This document shows positions 61,311 to 64,000 of a DNA stretch of 64,000 nucleotides, piece after piece. The notes beneath the pieces are model-generated. The model was not told the DNA's origin, searched no databases, and saw only the letters and a list, made by a program, of their open reading frames with translations. The stretch is from Gammaproteobacteria bacterium (GTDB taxonomy: Bacteria > Pseudomonadota > Gammaproteobacteria > Steroidobacterales > Steroidobacteraceae). Each line of letters begins with the position of its first letter. Position 1 is the stretch's first letter. The stretch spans positions 186,001 through 250,000 of the forward strand of contig VGUJ01000001.1 of NCBI GenBank assembly GCA_016874235.1, in the 5' to 3' direction. A program made the position numbers and the translations under genes.

Positions 61311-63560
61311 TCAGAACAGTTCGAGCGGGTCGACATCGAGGGCCCATCGAACTCTCCGAGCTTCGGGTAGAGCCTCGACGGCGGGCAGCCACTGATCGAG
61401 CAGGCGATGCAGCGCACCTCGATCGGCGCTTTCCAGAAGCAACTGCGCATGATGGCGGTCAGCCCGACGGGCCATGGCGGCCGGCGCCGGCCCGAGCAGT
61501 CGAACGGCCCCGGTGTTGAGCATCCGGGTTGCGCGACGCGCGGCTTCGAGGAAACGGATGGCCGTCTCCGCTTCGGTGGCGGATGCGCGCAACGCTGCAA
61601 GCCGCGAGAACGGTGGCCAGGCGGCACTGCGCCGCTCCTCGAGCGCCGCGGAAGCGAAGGCTTCGTAGCCGCCCGTGAGCAGACCCGAGAGCAAAGGGTG
61701 TTCGGGATACTCCGTTTGGATCAGCACTTCGCCGGGACGATTGGCCCGACCCGCGCGTCCAGCCACCTGGACGATGGTCTGCGCCAGGCGCTCGGCGGCA
61801 CGAAAGTCCGTGCTGAACAGGCCTTGGTCTGCGTTGAGTACGACGACGAGGGTAAGTGAGGGGAAGTCGTGTCCCTTCGCCACCATCTGAGTCCCCACCA
61901 AAATGCGCGCCTCGCCGCCGGACATTCGAGTCACCACCGCTTCGAGTTCGTCGCTGCGACGGACGACATCGCGATCGAGTCGGGCGATCCCGATGCCGGG
62001 AAAGGCTTCGACGAGACTTTCCTCGACGCGCTCCGTGCCTTGCCCGACGGTTTTTACGGCATAGCCGCATTGAGGGCATTGGCGCGGTAAGTCGCGGTCG
62101 GCGCCACAGTGATGACACCGCAGTCGTGCTGCCTGACGGTACACCGTCATGCGCGCATCACAGGACTGGCAGGGCGCCACCCAGCCGCAAGCCGTACAGG
62201 CGAGCGTGGGCGCATAGCCGCGTCGATTGATGTACACGAGTACCTGACCGTCGGCGGCGAGATGACGTTGGATGGCGGATACGGCCGTGGTCGACAGCCC
62301 TGCGTGCACATGCTCCTGGCGTAAATCGACGAGACGCAGCGTTGGGGGTGATGCTGACGCGGCCCGATCGGGGAGCGACAGACGGGTGAGCCTTCCTGAC
62401 GCCGCGTTATGAAGCGATTCGAGCGAGGGCGTCGCCGATCCGAGCACGATCGGAATATCAAGAAAGTGAGCACGCACCATCGCCAGATCGCGCGCCGAAT
62501 AACGGAATCCTCCTTCCTGCTGCTTGAAGGACGAATCGTGTTCTTCATCGACGATGATGATTCCGAGCGACGGGATGGGGGCGAAGACTGCTGAGCGTGT
62601 ACCGATCACGAGTTGCGCGTGACCACTGTGCGCGGCACGCCACGCGGCGAGTCGCTCTGAATCCGTCAGTCCTGAGTGCAGGACGGCCAGAGGCGCTTGA
62701 GGAAATCGTCGAGCAAATCGACCGACCAGTTGGGGCGTGAGACCAATTTCGGGCACTAGCACGAGTACGCGACGACCCGCTTGCAACTGCTGTTCGGCGA
62801 GCCGTAGGTATACCTCGGTTTTGCCGCTGCCCGTTACGCCGTGCAGAAGCCACGCGTGATACTGAGTCACGCCTGCAGATTGCACGGCTTCGAGTACCTG
62901 GCGCTGTTGCGCGGAGAGTTCGGGCCGGAGGTCTGTCGAGGTCGAATCGCTCGTCGGGAGTCGCTCGCGAGGCTCAAAGAAAGTTTCGCGTGAGGAAGAG
63001 GTCAGCCACTCGCGCTTGGCGAGAGCCTTTGCCGCCTCTCGCCAGCTAGGCAGTCGCTCATTGAGGGCGTCGACATCGAGACCCCGAGCGCCCGCCGCGA
63101 CGAGGCACTCGAGGAGCTCCCGCTGTTTCGGTGCACGCTTGGGTTCGCCCGTCGCAAGGGCTGCGATTCCCGCTTCAGTCGCCGACCAATAGTCGATCTG
63201 TGAGACGAGCGAGGCACCGTCGCGCAAGAGTTTAGGCAAGGCGGCGGCGATCACCTCGCCAATCGGATGGTGGTAGTACTCCGTCGCCCACCGAAGCAAC
63301 TTCAAAAGAGGGGCGTCGAACGTGGGTGCTGGGTCGAGTATTTTCGAGATCGACTTGAGTTTGGATTCGTCGACGTCCGACTCGGACTCGAGGGAGATCA
63401 CAACACCGACGAGTTGACGTCGCCCAAAGGGCACAGAGACGCGACTTCCGAGGGTTGGCGCCGGCACCTCAGCCTCGATGCGATAGTCGAAGGTTCGTCT
63501 CAGCGGCGTATCGAGAGCCACTCGACAAATCGACGCTTTCGGCGTCTGAAGTTTGTCCAC
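61311..63560 (-). CDS. priA: Primosomal replication protein N' (PriA helicase)
   Basis: 749 residues if the GTG at 63560 is used; a TTG at 63599 adds 13 residues that only translate DnaA-box DNA, and a GTG 14 codons further in is also possible. N-terminal 3'-DNA-binding domain (LDTPLRRTFDYRIEAE), Walker A GVTGSGKTEVYL, Walker B DEEHDSSFKQQ, and the eight zinc cysteines in CTACGWVAPCQSC, CHHC and CPQCG. PriA restarts stalled replication forks by loading DnaB. Three DnaA-like sites lie at its 5' end. Confidence 0.95.
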   Translation of the reverse strand: MDKLQTPKASICRVALDTPLRRTFDYRIEAEVPAPTLGSRVSVPFGRRQLVGVVISLESESDVDESKLKSISKILDPAPTFDAPLLKLLRWATEYYHHPIGEVIAAALPKLLRDGASLVSQIDYWSATEAGIAALATGEPKRAPKQRELLECLVAAGARGLDVDALNERLPSWREAAKALAKREWLTSSSRETFFEPRERLPTSDSTSTDLRPELSAQQRQVLEAVQSAGVTQYHAWLLHGVTGSGKTEVYLRLAEQQLQAGRRVLVLVPEIGLTPQLVGRFARRFPQAPLAVLHSGLTDSERLAAWRAAHSGHAQLVIGTRSAVFAPIPSLGIIIVDEEHDSSFKQQEGGFRYSARDLAMVRAHFLDIPIVLGSATPSLESLHNAASGRLTRLSLPDRAASASPPTLRLVDLRQEHVHAGLSTTAVSAIQRHLAADGQVLVYINRRGYAPTLACTACGWVAPCQSCDARMTVYRQAARLRCHHCGADRDLPRQCPQCGYAVKTVGQGTERVEESLVEAFPGIGIARLDRDVVRRSDELEAVVTRMSGGEARILVGTQMVAKGHDFPSLTLVVVLNADQGLFSTDFRAAERLAQTIVQVAGRAGRANRPGEVLIQTEYPEHPLLSGLLTGGYEAFASAALEERRSAAWPPFSRLAALRASATEAETAIRFLEAARRATRMLNTGAVRLLGPAPAAMARRADRHHAQLLLESADRGALHRLLDQWLPAVEALPEARRVRWALDVDPLELF

Positions 63561-63587
63561 AGAGGGTGTGGATAACGTTGTGGATAG
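63553..63587. promoter_or_regulatory. Cluster of three DnaA-box-like sites at the 5' end of priA
   Basis: Within 35 bp I read TTGTCCACA on the plus strand (63553-63561, one mismatch from TTATCCACA), a perfect TTATCCACA on the minus strand (63567-63575) and CTATCCACA on the minus strand (63579-63587, one mismatch). An AT-rich stretch (about 63645-63700) lies just upstream of priA. DnaA control of priA is the simplest reading; a secondary DnaA-binding locus is an alternative. Confidence 0.6.
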
Positions 63588-63769
63588 CGAGCTTTTCAAG
63601 CGAAAAATCGCCGCTTTTTCCGCGGATTTTCGTTGGCTTGGTTAAAGATTGACCAGATCAGAAAAAACTCATTTAAATCAATTAGTTAACTACGAGTGTA
63701 TCCGTTATCAGACACTCTTATGACGCATTTGTGAAACCGTTTCTCCACGACCTCACGCAAGTCACTGAT

Positions 63770-64000
63770 TTATCGTGACCGGCTCCAGTTCGTCAGCGTC
63801 ACGCCGGCGACGGCAACGAGACCGCCGACCCACATCGAGACGAGCAACGACTCTCCCAGCAGGAGTGTGCCGAACGATACGCCGAACACGGGGACGAGAT
63901 TATTGAAGACGGCCGTGCGCGCAGCACCCAGGCGTTGCAGCCCCTCGGCGTACCACACGAAAGCCAACGCGGTCCCTCCCGCGCCAAGATAAACGATCGA
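63770..64000 (-). CDS. EamA/DMT-family transporter, C-terminal part (cut by window edge)
   Basis: Only the last 76 residues are present; the frame stays open to the window edge. It shows the final two membrane helices of an EamA permease: ALAFVWYAEGLQRLGAARTA, then VFNNLVPVFGVSFGTLLLGE and a last helix ending TNWSRSR. The motif with Pro followed by GxxxxxxLLGE is the usual end of the second EamA repeat. Substrates of this family are amino acids, nucleosides or other metabolites and cannot be predicted. It is upstream of priA on the same strand, with a 170-bp AT-rich gap. Confidence 0.85.
   Translation of the reverse strand, partial: SIVYLGAGGTALAFVWYAEGLQRLGAARTAVFNNLVPVFGVSFGTLLLGESLLVSMWVGGLVAVAGVTLTNWSRSR

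Noticed and set aside
63553-63780. Chromosome replication origin near priA
   Set aside because: DnaA-like boxes and AT-rich DNA are present, but dnaA, dnaN, gidA/mnmG and other usual origin neighbours are absent, and three boxes in or near a 5' end are better explained as regulation.
1-64000. CRISPR arrays, insertion sequences, toxin-antitoxin pairs or phage-defence genes
   Set aside because: I looked for regular short repeats, transposase motifs and paired small genes and found none that hold up.

Overview
This window is a GC-rich bacterial chromosome segment. It is almost entirely coding, with short gaps and many 4-bp ATGA stop/start overlaps. The gene content points to a gammaproteobacterium near Xanthomonadales, Nevskiales or Steroidobacterales: the smg-dprA-def-fmt-rsmB and dapF-DUF484-xerC-hslVU neighbourhoods, RlmJ, UbiK, LptM, cytochromes c4 and c5, HiPIP, NtrYX, and an arginine operon with a Xanthomonas/Bacteroides-type acylornithine carbamoyltransferase. 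The lineage is an inference from gene content; no rRNA is present. I see no insertion sequence, prophage, CRISPR array or defence island.

Layout. (1) 1-4121, minus: a probable five-gene catabolic operon encoding a MetE-core methyltransferase-like protein, an SDR, a maleate isomerase/Asp-Glu racemase-like protein, an FAD aromatic hydroxylase-like protein and an arylesterase/SMP-30-like protein cut by the window edge. Two of these enzymes appear to lack their usual catalytic residues. (2) 4277-9142: a secreted fasciclin protein divergent from a CarH-like MerR/B12 photoreceptor, then a DUF1800 lipoprotein and a Tat-exported DUF1501 protein. (3) 9170-15412, minus: a dehydrogenase/CoA-binding fusion, dapF, DUF484, xerC, hslV, hslU and an unknown membrane protein. 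(4) 15464-17592: glnK-amtB with a clear sigma-54 promoter, an NtrC-like site and a terminator. (5) 17616-22747: ubiK, a heavily damaged comM pseudogene, cytochrome c5, an unknown gene, an exported HutX-like protein, tRNA-Arg(CCG) and a class-A beta-lactamase-like serine hydrolase. (6) 22740-33000: a subtilase with a GlyGly-CTERM tail, an S41 protease lipoprotein, CorA, DsbA-like, cytochrome c4, EngB, PolA and HiPIP.

(7) 33211-42411, minus: the most interesting block. It is one tightly coupled 11-gene unit, argR-argG-DUF1611-argC-argD-argF'-argB-argH-thioesterase-membrane protein-lptM, with an ARG-box-like palindrome before argR. It encodes acylated-arginine synthesis through a carbamoyltransferase acting on an N-acyl-ornithine. 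No N-acetylglutamate synthase (argA/argJ) or deacylase (argE) lies in the cluster. A P-loop DUF1611 protein sits between argG and argC, and members of that family have been reported to N-acetylate glutamate. I propose it as a non-canonical acylglutamate synthase.

(8) 42506-64000: M48 and PhoD proteins, aroE, rlmJ, topA, smg, dprA, def, fmt, rsmB, DUF4390, ntrYX with a degenerate NtrX ATPase, a SPOR protein, argS, priA with three DnaA-box-like sites at its 5' end, and a partial EamA transporter. All functions are read from motifs and remembered family patterns; no database search was run.
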